From the NCBI GenBank assembly GCA_900544025.1, contig UQTM01000053.1, positions 1 to 21,997 on the forward strand: 21,997 nt of DNA, in the 5' to 3' direction. Of this stretch, positions 9,030 to 16,517 are shown piece by piece; the stretch's first letter is position 1, and every line of letters begins with the position of its first letter. The notes below the pieces were generated by a model that worked only from the letters and a program-made list of their open reading frames with translations, did not search any database and was not told the DNA's origin. The stretch is from an uncultured Odoribacter sp. (GTDB lineage: Bacteria > Bacteroidota > Bacteroidia > Bacteroidales > Marinifilaceae). Made by a program: the position numbers and the translations under genes.

Positions 9030-9080
9030 ATAGCCTGTTCTGGATGCGTTTCAGAGCAGGTTATTTCATTTTTTTCCTTA
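9030..9080 (+). terminator. Probable terminator after rhlE
   Basis: A stem of 13 pairs including two G-U wobbles (9030-9042 with 9052-9064) closes a 9-base loop. It runs into a T-rich stretch with seven T in a row around 9068-9075. It lies about 135 bp after the rhlE stop, so an unusually long 3' leader would remain on the message. Confidence 0.6.
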
Positions 9081-9131
9081 TTTCCCGCCACAAAATGCCC
9101 GAAAAAATATTTTTGTGGTGCTGTTTTTTTT

Positions 9132-9139
9132 TAACTTTG
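9132..9139 (+). promoter_or_regulatory. -7 promoter element of parE
   Basis: TAACTTTG matches the Bacteroidota -7 consensus TAnnTTTG exactly, 26 bp before the parE ATG. The nearest TTTG (9112-9115) is only 16 bases upstream, shorter than the usual 19-21, so the -33 element is uncertain. Confidence 0.55.
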
Positions 9140-9165
9140 CATGGCATGTAGAAAATGTATAAAAC

Positions 9166-11001
9166 ATGGTAGAAAACTATTCAGAGGATTCCATAAAGAC
9201 GTTAGACTGGCAGGAACATATCCGTAGGCGTCCGGGTATGTATATTGGAAAATTGGGGGATGGGTCGGCTCCTGACGACGGTATTTATATTTTGGTGAAA
9301 GAGGTGGTGGATAACTCGATCGATGAGTTTGCCATGGGATGCGGTACGGAAATCAGGATCAAGGTGGAAGACCGGAAGGTGACGGTGAGGGATTTCGGCC
9401 GGGGGATTCCGTTGGGGAAACTGGTGGATGCCTCTTCCAAGATGAATACCGGTGCAAAGTACGATTCGGAAGCTTTCAAAAAGTCGGTAGGTTTGAACGG
9501 TGTGGGAATCAAGGCCGTAAATGCCCTGTCGGAAAGTTTCGAAATACAGTCTTTCCGCGACGGCGAAACTAAATATGTGCATTATAGCCAGGCCAAGATT
9601 CTCGAAGAGCACGATATCGAGCCGACTTCCGAGCCGAACGGTACGCAGGTGATTTTTTATGCCGATAAAGAAATTTTCGGTAATTACCATTACATTGCCG
9701 AATATCTGGAGGCGATGGTTAAGAATTATGTATTTCTGAATACGGGGCTGACGATCGTGTTCAACGGACATAAATATTTTTCGAAACGGGGTTTGTATGA
9801 CCTGCTGATGGAAAATATGAACGGAGAAGGGCTTTATCCGGTGATCCACCTGAAAGGGGACGATATCGAGATGGCCATGACACACGGGCGGCAGTATGGA
9901 GAGGAATATTATTCGTTCGTGAACGGGCAGCACACTACCCAGGGGGGAACCCATTTAAATGCTTTCCGGGAAGCGATTGCCAAATGTATCCGTGATTTTT
10001 ATAAAAAAGATTTCGATATAGCCGATATTCGCACTTCGATTATCGGAGCCATTAGCATCAAGGTGCAGGAGCCAGTGTTCGAGTCGCAGACAAAGACTAA
10101 ATTAGGCTCGAAGGATATCGGGCCCGACGGACCTACGGTGAGGAACTTTATTATGGATTTCATTACCAAGGAGCTGGATAATTACCTGCACCGTAATCCG
10201 GATACGGCCGAATTGCTGTTGCGAAAGATCGTAGAGACGGAAAAAGAGCGCAAAGCGATGTCCGGCGTACAGAAAATTGCCCGTGAGCGTGCCAAGCAGG
10301 TCAGCCTGCATAACCGTAAATTGCGGGATTGCCGGGTGCATTTCAACTCCAGCCACGAGCAAAAGAATGAGTCGTCTATTTTTATTACCGAGGGAGATTC
10401 TGCGAGCGGTTCCATCACCAAATCACGGAACGTGAATACCCAGGCGGTGTTCAGCTTGAGAGGAAAGCCTTTAAATTCTTATGGATTGACGAAAAAGGTG
10501 GTGTATGAGAACGAGGAATTCAATCTTTTGCAGGCGGCTTTGAATATCGAGAACGGGTTGGAAGATTTGCGCTATAACAATGTGATTATCGCTACGGATG
10601 CCGATGTGGATGGAATGCATATCCGTTTGCTGTTGCTGACGTTTTTCCTGCAATTTTTCCCCGATCTGGTGAGGGGGGGGCATGTGTATATTCTGCAAAC
10701 GCCTTTGTTCCGGGTGCGGAATAAAAAGGAAACCCGTTATTGCTATTCGGATCGTGAGCGGGAAGATGCCATAAAGAAATTAGGCCCGAAGCCGGAGATC
10801 ACCCGGTTTAAAGGGCTGGGGGAAATTTCTCCGAACGAGTTCCAGCATTTTATCGGAAAAGACATCCGTCTGGAGCCGGTGCGTATTTCAAGAGGAGATT
10901 CGATCGATGAGGTGTTGAGTTATTATATGGGAAAAAATACCCCGGAACGTCAGGATTTTATTATCGATAACCTGTATATTGAAAAGGACGAATTGAGATA
11001 A
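9166..11001 (+). CDS. parE: DNA topoisomerase IV subunit B
   Basis: The 611-residue ATPase subunit of a type IIA topoisomerase, which with the next gene should decatenate daughter chromosomes. The GHKL ATPase is intact: EVVDN with catalytic Glu46 and Asn50, DFGRGIP (76-82), GLNGVGIKAVNALS (109-122) and the QTK loop (308-310). The TOPRIM domain has EGDSASG starting at Glu409 and DADVDG (478-483). EGDSASG differs from the EGDSAGG common in GyrB. The protein lacks the long TOPRIM insert seen in E. coli GyrB, and its length fits ParE. Topoisomerase IV is preferred over gyrase because the partner has no GyrA box. It is followed by parC after 22 bp, surely one transcript. Confidence 0.93.
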   Translation: MVENYSEDSIKTLDWQEHIRRRPGMYIGKLGDGSAPDDGIYILVKEVVDNSIDEFAMGCGTEIRIKVEDRKVTVRDFGRGIPLGKLVDASSKMNTGAKYDSEAFKKSVGLNGVGIKAVNALSESFEIQSFRDGETKYVHYSQAKILEEHDIEPTSEPNGTQVIFYADKEIFGNYHYIAEYLEAMVKNYVFLNTGLTIVFNGHKYFSKRGLYDLLMENMNGEGLYPVIHLKGDDIEMAMTHGRQYGEEYYSFVNGQHTTQGGTHLNAFREAIAKCIRDFYKKDFDIADIRTSIIGAISIKVQEPVFESQTKTKLGSKDIGPDGPTVRNFIMDFITKELDNYLHRNPDTAELLLRKIVETEKERKAMSGVQKIARERAKQVSLHNRKLRDCRVHFNSSHEQKNESSIFITEGDSASGSITKSRNVNTQAVFSLRGKPLNSYGLTKKVVYENEEFNLLQAALNIENGLEDLRYNNVIIATDADVDGMHIRLLLLTFFLQFFPDLVRGGHVYILQTPLFRVRNKKETRYCYSDREREDAIKKLGPKPEITRFKGLGEISPNEFQHFIGKDIRLEPVRISRGDSIDEVLSYYMGKNTPERQDFIIDNLYIEKDELR

Positions 11002-11023
11002 TTGTTGCAAAATTTAAAGTCGG

Positions 11024-13690
11024 ATGGCAGAAGATATAATTGATATTGAAGATTTGAATATTGAGCCGGGAAAGGAACAGGAGGAGGAAGACGAGGTGAC
11101 GGAAGTAAATGTGGGAGGACAGGAAGAACACGGGCATATCCGTTCGATCCAGCATCTATCGGGGATGTATGAAAAGTGGTTTTTGGATTATGCGTCGTAT
11201 GTTATTTTAGAGCGTGCCGTACCTTATGTGAACGACGGGCTGAAACCCGTGCAGAGGCGTATTCTGCATTCTATGAGGGAACTGGACGACGGACGCTATA
11301 ATAAGGTGGCGAACGTGATCGGTAATACCATGAAATACCACCCCCACGGGGATGCTTCTATCGGGGATGCCCTGGTGCAATTGGGACAGAAAGACTTGCT
11401 GGTGGATTGCCAGGGAAATTGGGGGAATATCCTTACCGGAGACTCTGCCGCCGCTCCCCGTTATATCGAAGCCCGCTTGTCGAAATTCGCTCTGGAGGTG
11501 GTGTTCAATCCGAAGACTACGATCTGGAAGCCTTCTTACGACGGACGAAACCGGGAGCCGGTTACTTTGCCGGTGAAGTTCCCGTTGCTGCTTGCGCAGG
11601 GGGTGGAAGGGATTGCCGTGGGACTGGCTTCGAAGATTTTGCCGCATAATTTTATCGAATTGATCGATGCCTGTATCGCTCACCTGAAACACGAGGATTT
11701 TGTTTTGTATCCCGATTTTCCGACCGGAGGGATGATCGACGTGGCGAAATATAACGACGGATTGAGGGGGGGGAATGTGAAAATCCGTGCCCGGATCGAG
11801 AAGGACAATAACAATAAGGTACTGAAAATTACCGAGATTCCTTACGGACGCACCACCTCTTCGCTGATAGACAGCGTTATCAAAGCAAACGATAAGGGGA
11901 AGATCAAGATAAAGAAAATCGACGATAACACGGCGGCGAATGTGGAAATCCTGATTCATTTGGCGCCGGGTGTTTCTTCCGATAAGACCATCGACGCCCT
12001 GTATGCTTTTACGGATTGCGAGTTGTCGATTTCACCGAATTCCTGTGTGATCGAGAACGACAAGCCGTGTTTTATGCCTATTTCCGATATTTTACGGCAG
12101 TCGGCCGACGATACCGTGAAATTGTTGCAGCTGGAATTGGAGATTCGTTTGGCAGAATTAAGGGAGGAGTGGCATTTTGCTTCTCTGGAAAGAATATTTA
12201 TCGAGCAGAAAATTTATAAAGATAAGGAATACGAGGAGAGTGAATCGGGCGAGGCGGCTATTCCGCATGTGAGAAAGCGCCTGAAACCTTTTGTCGGGAA
12301 TTTCTACCGGGAGGTGACGGACGAGGATATTTTGAAGTTGTTCGAGATCCGGATGAAGCGGATTTTTAAATTCGATTCGGAAGAAGCGGATAAGAAGATA
12401 CAGAATCTGGAAAACGAAATCGAGCAGGTGAAGAATAATATCGAGCATATCATCGAATATACGATTGCTTATTATGAACGGATCCGTACCAAATTCGGTA
12501 AAGGCCGGGAACGGAAAACCGAAATCCGGAATTTCGAGAACATCGAAGCGGCTAAGGTGGTGATTGCCAATGAAAAGCTATATATAAACCGGGAAGAAGG
12601 GTTTATCGGGACGGCCTTGAAAAAGGACGAGTTCATTTGTGAATGTTCCGATATGGACGAGGTGATTATCTTTAAGAAAGACGGCAGTTATTACGTGACG
12701 AAGGTGGCGGATAAGATATTTGTAGGAAAAGATGTGCTGTATGTGAATGTATTCAAGAAAAACGATAAGCGCACGATCTACAATGTGGTGTACCGGGACG
12801 GACGTTACGGAGTGGCTTATGCGAAGCGGTTCAACGTGACGGGAGTAACCCGGGACAAGGTCTATAATCTGACGAAAGGAACCGCCGGTTCGCGGGTGCT
12901 TCATTTTTCGGCCAATCCGAACGGGGAGGCGGAAGTGATTAAGGTGTGCCTGAAGCCCAAACCCAGCCTGAAGAAGCTGGTTTTCGAGTATGATTTTGCC
13001 ACTTTAGCCATTAAAGGGCGGGATTCGCAAGGGAATACGCTGTCGAAGAACGATATTCATAAGATCAGTGTGGTACAAAAAGGCGTGTCCACTTTGGGAG
13101 GCCGCAAGATATGGTTCGACGAGGATGTGTTCCGGCTGAATACCGACGAGCGGGGTAAATATCTGGGAGAATTCCAGGGAGAGGAACGTATTTTGGTGGT
13201 GAATAAGAACGGAACGTTTTATACTTCCGATTTCGATTTGGGCAATCATTATGACGACGGTTACCTGATTTTGGAAAAATACAATCCCGATACGGTGTGG
13301 TCGGCCGTCTTTTATGATGCAGAGCAGCAGTATTATTACCTGAAGCGTTTCCGTTTCGAAGATTCAGCTAAATTGAATTCGATTATCGGTGATACCGAAG
13401 GGTCGCGTTTGGTGTGCCTGAGCAGTGAACGGCATCCGCGTTTTGAGATCGTATTCGGCGGGCGTTATGAAAACCGTCCGGCGGAAGTGATCGTTGCCGA
13501 TGAATTTATCGCCGAGAAATCTTATAAGGCGAGAGGGAAGCGGCTGACGACTTTTGAAGTGAAGGAAATCCGGGAAACCGAGCCTTTGCTAAAGGAAGAA
13601 GAGCAGGAGATCAACAATAATGTGGAGTTTGAGATTACCAATCCGGAAGATGTGGCGGAAGACGAACAGATGAAATTGGATTTTGAATAA
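11024..13690 (+). CDS. parC: DNA topoisomerase IV subunit A
   Basis: The 888-residue breakage-reunion subunit. The active-site tyrosine is Tyr147 in APRYIEARLS; it forms the covalent link with the DNA 5' end. The winged-helix region is recognisable from LKPVQRRILHSM and YHPHGDASIGDALVQL. The C-terminal part (about 500-850) has the repeated beta-strand pattern of a pinwheel domain but no GyrA box (QRRGGKG), so it should decatenate and not supercoil. Two features are unusual: a very acidic N-terminal extension of about 45 residues before the conserved core, and an acidic C-terminal tail ending QMKLDFE. It follows parE by 22 bp. No terminator is evident after it, so readthrough into aroK is possible. 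Confidence 0.93.
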   Translation: MAEDIIDIEDLNIEPGKEQEEEDEVTEVNVGGQEEHGHIRSIQHLSGMYEKWFLDYASYVILERAVPYVNDGLKPVQRRILHSMRELDDGRYNKVANVIGNTMKYHPHGDASIGDALVQLGQKDLLVDCQGNWGNILTGDSAAAPRYIEARLSKFALEVVFNPKTTIWKPSYDGRNREPVTLPVKFPLLLAQGVEGIAVGLASKILPHNFIELIDACIAHLKHEDFVLYPDFPTGGMIDVAKYNDGLRGGNVKIRARIEKDNNNKVLKITEIPYGRTTSSLIDSVIKANDKGKIKIKKIDDNTAANVEILIHLAPGVSSDKTIDALYAFTDCELSISPNSCVIENDKPCFMPISDILRQSADDTVKLLQLELEIRLAELREEWHFASLERIFIEQKIYKDKEYEESESGEAAIPHVRKRLKPFVGNFYREVTDEDILKLFEIRMKRIFKFDSEEADKKIQNLENEIEQVKNNIEHIIEYTIAYYERIRTKFGKGRERKTEIRNFENIEAAKVVIANEKLYINREEGFIGTALKKDEFICECSDMDEVIIFKKDGSYYVTKVADKIFVGKDVLYVNVFKKNDKRTIYNVVYRDGRYGVAYAKRFNVTGVTRDKVYNLTKGTAGSRVLHFSANPNGEAEVIKVCLKPKPSLKKLVFEYDFATLAIKGRDSQGNTLSKNDIHKISVVQKGVSTLGGRKIWFDEDVFRLNTDERGKYLGEFQGEERILVVNKNGTFYTSDFDLGNHYDDGYLILEKYNPDTVWSAVFYDAEQQYYYLKRFRFEDSAKLNSIIGDTEGSRLVCLSSERHPRFEIVFGGRYENRPAEVIVADEFIAEKSYKARGKRLTTFEVKEIRETEPLLKEEEQEINNNVEFEITNPEDVAEDEQMKLDFE

Positions 13691-13797
13691 AAATGCCGGT
13701 TCAGGTGGGGAAGACCGCGGAGAGGGACGGAGAACGAATCGATATATATAAATAAGAAGGGAGAGACAGGAGGGGGAAAGATAGACGAGAGCAAGGT
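13691..13797 (+). other. Purine-rich parC-aroK spacer
   Basis: 107 bp with no gene. The last 50 or so bases are almost all purines on the plus strand (AAGAAGGGAGAGACAGGAGG and similar) up to the aroK ATG. No TAnnTTTG element or hairpin terminator is seen, so aroK may depend on the parE promoter. Confidence 0.5.
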
Positions 13798-14280
13798 ATG
13801 AAATATTTTTTAGTAGGTTATATGGCTTGCGGAAAACCCCGCCGGGGTAAAAGCATGGCAGAAGAGCTGGGTATCCGTTTCATAGATTTGGATGCTTATA
13901 TCGTAGATCGGGAAAAACGGACGATTCCGGAGATTTTTGCCGCTGTGGGAGAAGCCGGGTTTCGAAAACTGGAAACCAGATACCTGAAAGAAGTGTGCGA
14001 ATTGTATAAGGATTTCGTATTATCGACCGGGGGCGGGACGCCTTGCTTCAACGATAATATGGAGTATATGAATGCGCAGGGGCATACTGTCTTTATAGAT
14101 ACGGACGTGGATACGATCACCGAACGGCTGATCCGGGGAAAGCACAAGCGCCCGATGGTGAGCCATCTTGCCGATGACGAGATACGCGATTTCGTGTGTA
14201 AGCACCGGGAACAGCGCATGCCTTTTTATAGCCTTGCCAAAGAACGAATGGAAAACAGAAACAATGAACCGATTAAATAG
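13798..14280 (+). CDS. aroK: Shikimate kinase with altered P-loop
   Basis: A 160-residue protein of the shikimate kinase family, which phosphorylates shikimate with ATP in chorismate synthesis. Kept features: the opening beta strand YFLVGYM, IDLD (29-32) for shikimate and Mg, GFRKLE with Arg56, GGG (78-80), the lid KRPM (117-120), and HREQRMPFY with the late arginines. The P-loop is odd: residues 7-14 read GYMACGKP, so the Ser/Thr that should follow GK to bind Mg-ATP is Pro14, then Arg-Arg. A second formal Walker A, GKPRRGKS (12-19), appears five residues later. The protein is also about 10-15 residues shorter at the C-terminus than usual. It may be a weakened or divergent kinase, or carry a sequence error. 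The next gene starts at or just after its stop. Confidence 0.82.
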   Translation: MKYFLVGYMACGKPRRGKSMAEELGIRFIDLDAYIVDREKRTIPEIFAAVGEAGFRKLETRYLKEVCELYKDFVLSTGGGTPCFNDNMEYMNAQGHTVFIDTDVDTITERLIRGKHKRPMVSHLADDEIRDFVCKHREQRMPFYSLAKERMENRNNEPIK

Positions 14281-14287
14281 TATAAAG

Positions 14288-14875
14288 ATGAGAACGATAG
14301 GTTTTATAGCATTAATACTGACGATTATGGCGACTTCATGCAACAGCGGGAACAATGAAAAGAAAATACAGACACAGGATGCGATAGAGAATATAATGTC
14401 GCGGAAAAGTGTGAGAAAATATTTGCCGAAGCCGGTAGAGAAAGAGAAGGTGCAGACTTTGCTGAAAGCCGGAATGGCTGCCCCCAGCGGTAAGGATATC
14501 CGTCCCTGGGAGTTTGTGGTTGTAACCGACCGCGCTGCGCTCGATTCTATGGCCGCCGCCCTGCCTTATGCCAAGATGCTGACCCATGCGCCTATGGCGA
14601 TTGTGGTTTGCGGCGATACGACAAAATCGTCTTATTGGTATCTGGATTGCTCGGCAGCCACTCAAAATATATTGCTGGCTGCGGAAGCATTGGAATTAGG
14701 TGCAGTCTGGACGGCAGCTTACCCGTATGACGACCGTATGGCCGTGGTAAGCCGATACACCGCTTTGCCGGAGCATATCAAACCGCTTTGCGTGATCCCC
14801 GTGGGTTATCCCGCTATGCCTCATAGCCCGAAGGATAAGTGGGACGAAAGCAAAGTGCACGAAAACAAGTTTTGA
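14288..14875 (+). CDS. Nitroreductase-family lipoprotein
   Basis: A 195-residue flavoprotein-family protein with an export signal. From the ATG at 14288 the sequence starts MRTIGFIALILTIMATSC, a short lipoprotein signal with lipobox ATSC and lipid attachment at Cys18. An ATG at 14264 (inside the end of aroK) would give a 26-residue signal and is also possible; the frame's further upstream starts lie deep in aroK and are rejected. The mature part fits the nitroreductase fold: RKSVRKY, where FMN phosphate-binding basic residues are expected, AAPSGKDIRPWEFVVVTD, and the late LGAVWTAAYPYD. Members use NAD(P)H to reduce nitroaromatics or quinones. It sits 7 bp after aroK, so the two are likely co-transcribed, and a strong terminator follows. 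Confidence 0.85.
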   Translation: MRTIGFIALILTIMATSCNSGNNEKKIQTQDAIENIMSRKSVRKYLPKPVEKEKVQTLLKAGMAAPSGKDIRPWEFVVVTDRAALDSMAAALPYAKMLTHAPMAIVVCGDTTKSSYWYLDCSAATQNILLAAEALELGAVWTAAYPYDDRMAVVSRYTALPEHIKPLCVIPVGYPAMPHSPKDKWDESKVHENKF

Positions 14876-14892
14876 TTTCACGTGAAGAGAAT

Positions 14893-14935
14893 AAAAAAGC
14901 GGGAAAGTCCGGAAAGGCTTTCCCGCTTTTGTTAT
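14893..14935. terminator. Bidirectional Rho-independent terminator
   Basis: A perfect 13-bp stem (14895-14907 with 14918-14930) closes a 10-base loop. It is flanked by an A-run on the left and a T-run on the right, so it can stop transcripts from both sides. It separates the nitroreductase gene (plus) from the DUF2400 gene (minus). Confidence 0.85.
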
Positions 14936-15007
14936 GTTATGATGCAATGAGCTTTTCTAAACGGGCGATTCTTTTATGGGTGGCCGGGAAAAGTGCAAAG
15001 CGGATCG

Positions 15008-15781
15008 TTATGCCTTTTCTTTAAAAGCCCCTAAGCCGAACAGGGCGAAATCGTATCGGATCGGGTCGGCGGGATCGAATTCCCGGAGGCGTTCCGTGAG
15101 TTCCTGTACCGCCCGGCTATCGTTTTGATTGCGGGTGAGCAATCCCAGCTGCCTGCTGACATTGCCGGTATGCAGATCGAGCGGAATGAGCAGGGCGGAT
15201 GCGGGAATTTCTTTCCACAGCCCGAAGTCGATGCCGCTCTGGTCGCTGCGGACCATCCAGCGCAGATACATATTGACGCGCTTGGCGGCAGAGCCTTTGC
15301 CGGTGTCGGCAATGTGGCGCAGTACCCGGTTTTCCGCCGGGAGTTCGGTGAATACGGCATGCCAGTGGCGTAAAACGGCGAACATATCGTGGGTTTCTTT
15401 CCAACCTGCTGTGAATACGGATTCCAAACCACCGTGATACCGGTAAATGTTCGATAGGGAACGGATGAAATAGCGGCAGTCGTAGGCATTGAAGGTACGG
15501 TGCTTGAAATGACAAAACCGCTCCAGATCGGATTCTCCGGCGTGACGGATGAAATCCGCCGGGGCATAGTCCATCAGTTGCATCAATTCCTTGCATTTTT
15601 TGATAATGGTGGGACGCTGTCCCCAGGCCAGAGAAGCTGCCAGAAATCCGGCAATTTCGATGTCCTCTTTTTCTTCGAACATTTTGGGAATTTGGATCGG
15701 ATCGGTTTCGATGAAAAAATCCGATTTGCAATATTCCAGGTATTTCTCGTCCAGTAGTTGTTTGATTTCCGGCAAGTTCAT
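15008..15781 (-). CDS. TIGR02757/DUF2400 family protein
   Basis: A 257-residue protein of the conserved TIGR02757 (DUF2400) family; no function is firmly known. Family signatures seen are FLAASLAWGQR (46-56), the GSAAKRVNMYLRWMVR block near 163-178, and IPLDLHTGNVSRQLGL near 198-213. The last block, a Pro-x-Asp-x-His followed by an Arg-Leu-like helix start, resembles the catalytic Asp region of HhH-GPD DNA glycosylases, and KGSAAKR could be a helix-hairpin-helix contact; this is inference. No signal peptide or membrane segment is present. The start lies 4 bp after the mnmD stop, so it is translated from the same message as mnmD and probably ltaE. Confidence 0.85.
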   Translation of the reverse strand: MNLPEIKQLLDEKYLEYCKSDFFIETDPIQIPKMFEEKEDIEIAGFLAASLAWGQRPTIIKKCKELMQLMDYAPADFIRHAGESDLERFCHFKHRTFNAYDCRYFIRSLSNIYRYHGGLESVFTAGWKETHDMFAVLRHWHAVFTELPAENRVLRHIADTGKGSAAKRVNMYLRWMVRSDQSGIDFGLWKEIPASALLIPLDLHTGNVSRQLGLLTRNQNDSRAVQELTERLREFDPADPIRYDFALFGLGAFKEKA

Positions 15782-15785
15782 AAAA

Positions 15786-16487
15786 TTAAGGTTTATCGGT
15801 TTCCAGCGGGGTAAATTTGGTGGCCCGGAGCATTTCGCGTTTCCCGGGAGGGCCGGGCAGGCGTTTCAGGCTGAATCCCACTTGCCGGAGAGCTTGCTTG
15901 ACAATGCCTTTCACACAATAGGTGACGAGTATGCCGCCGGGCTTCAAGGCGTCGGAAAACCGGCGGAATACTTCCGCAGTCCAGAGGTGCGGCTGAACAT
16001 CGGGATTGAAAGCGTCGAAAAAGACAATATCGAATTCGGGCGGGAAATGAGTGTCCCGTAAATCCTGGCGGTGTTTGCAAAGGGAAAAGACGGGCGTAAT
16101 CGCCGTGGGCGTTTCCCAGGGAGCTGCGTGTAAGCGGCTGAAATGTTCCGGACAGGGGTAGGGGATACATTCCGCATAGTTTAATTGTGCGGCCTCATCC
16201 GGTGTGAGCGGATATTTTTCAAGGCTGTGGTAAACCACAGGAATGTCCTGCGCTGTGGCATAGGCTAAAGTTAAGTAAGCATTCAGCCCCGTACCGAACC
16301 CGGCTTCGAGAATCCGTAAGGGAGCCGGGGAAACGGATACATTTTCCCGGTAATGTTCTATCCCCGCCCGGATGAAGATGTGCACAGATTCCTGTATCGC
16401 TCCGTGTATCGAATGGTAGTGCTCGTTCAGTTCCGGAACATAAAGCGTGGTGCTACCGTCTTCTGTCTGTATAAATCGGTGTGTCAT
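15786..16487 (-). CDS. mnmD: tRNA (mnm5s2U34) methyltransferase MnmD
   Basis: A 233-residue SAM-dependent methyltransferase of the DUF752/Methyltransf_30 family, equal to the methyltransferase half of MnmC without the oxidase half. It should methylate 5-aminomethyl-2-thiouridine at the tRNA wobble position. Motifs: YHSIHGAIQES (24-34), the SAM loop EAGFGTG (61-67), FFDAFNP (156-162) with the following HLWT, GGILVTYCVKG (184-194), and PGPPGKREML (211-220). The start is the ATG at 16487. It lies 30 bp after ltaE, with a small GC-rich 5-bp hairpin (16499-16513) in the gap, and 4 bp before the DUF2400 gene. Confidence 0.9.
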   Translation of the reverse strand: MTHRFIQTEDGSTTLYVPELNEHYHSIHGAIQESVHIFIRAGIEHYRENVSVSPAPLRILEAGFGTGLNAYLTLAYATAQDIPVVYHSLEKYPLTPDEAAQLNYAECIPYPCPEHFSRLHAAPWETPTAITPVFSLCKHRQDLRDTHFPPEFDIVFFDAFNPDVQPHLWTAEVFRRFSDALKPGGILVTYCVKGIVKQALRQVGFSLKRLPGPPGKREMLRATKFTPLETDKP

Positions 16488-16517
16488 AGAAGCAGAGACC
16501 CGGTTGTTCCGGGAGGG

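Larger units (their letters stand above)
8896..9165. other. Intergenic region rhlE-parE
   Basis: 270 bp without a supported gene. The first 130 bp hold only short imperfect hairpins and no coding signal I can support. The second half holds a terminator-like hairpin (9030-9080) and the parE -7 element (9132-9139), followed by a 26-base leader. Confidence 0.6.

Noticed and set aside
9166..13690. DNA gyrase (gyrB-gyrA) as identity of the topoisomerase pair
   Set aside because: No GyrA box in the A subunit, and the B subunit has ParE-like length and an EGDSASG TOPRIM motif; topoisomerase IV fits better.
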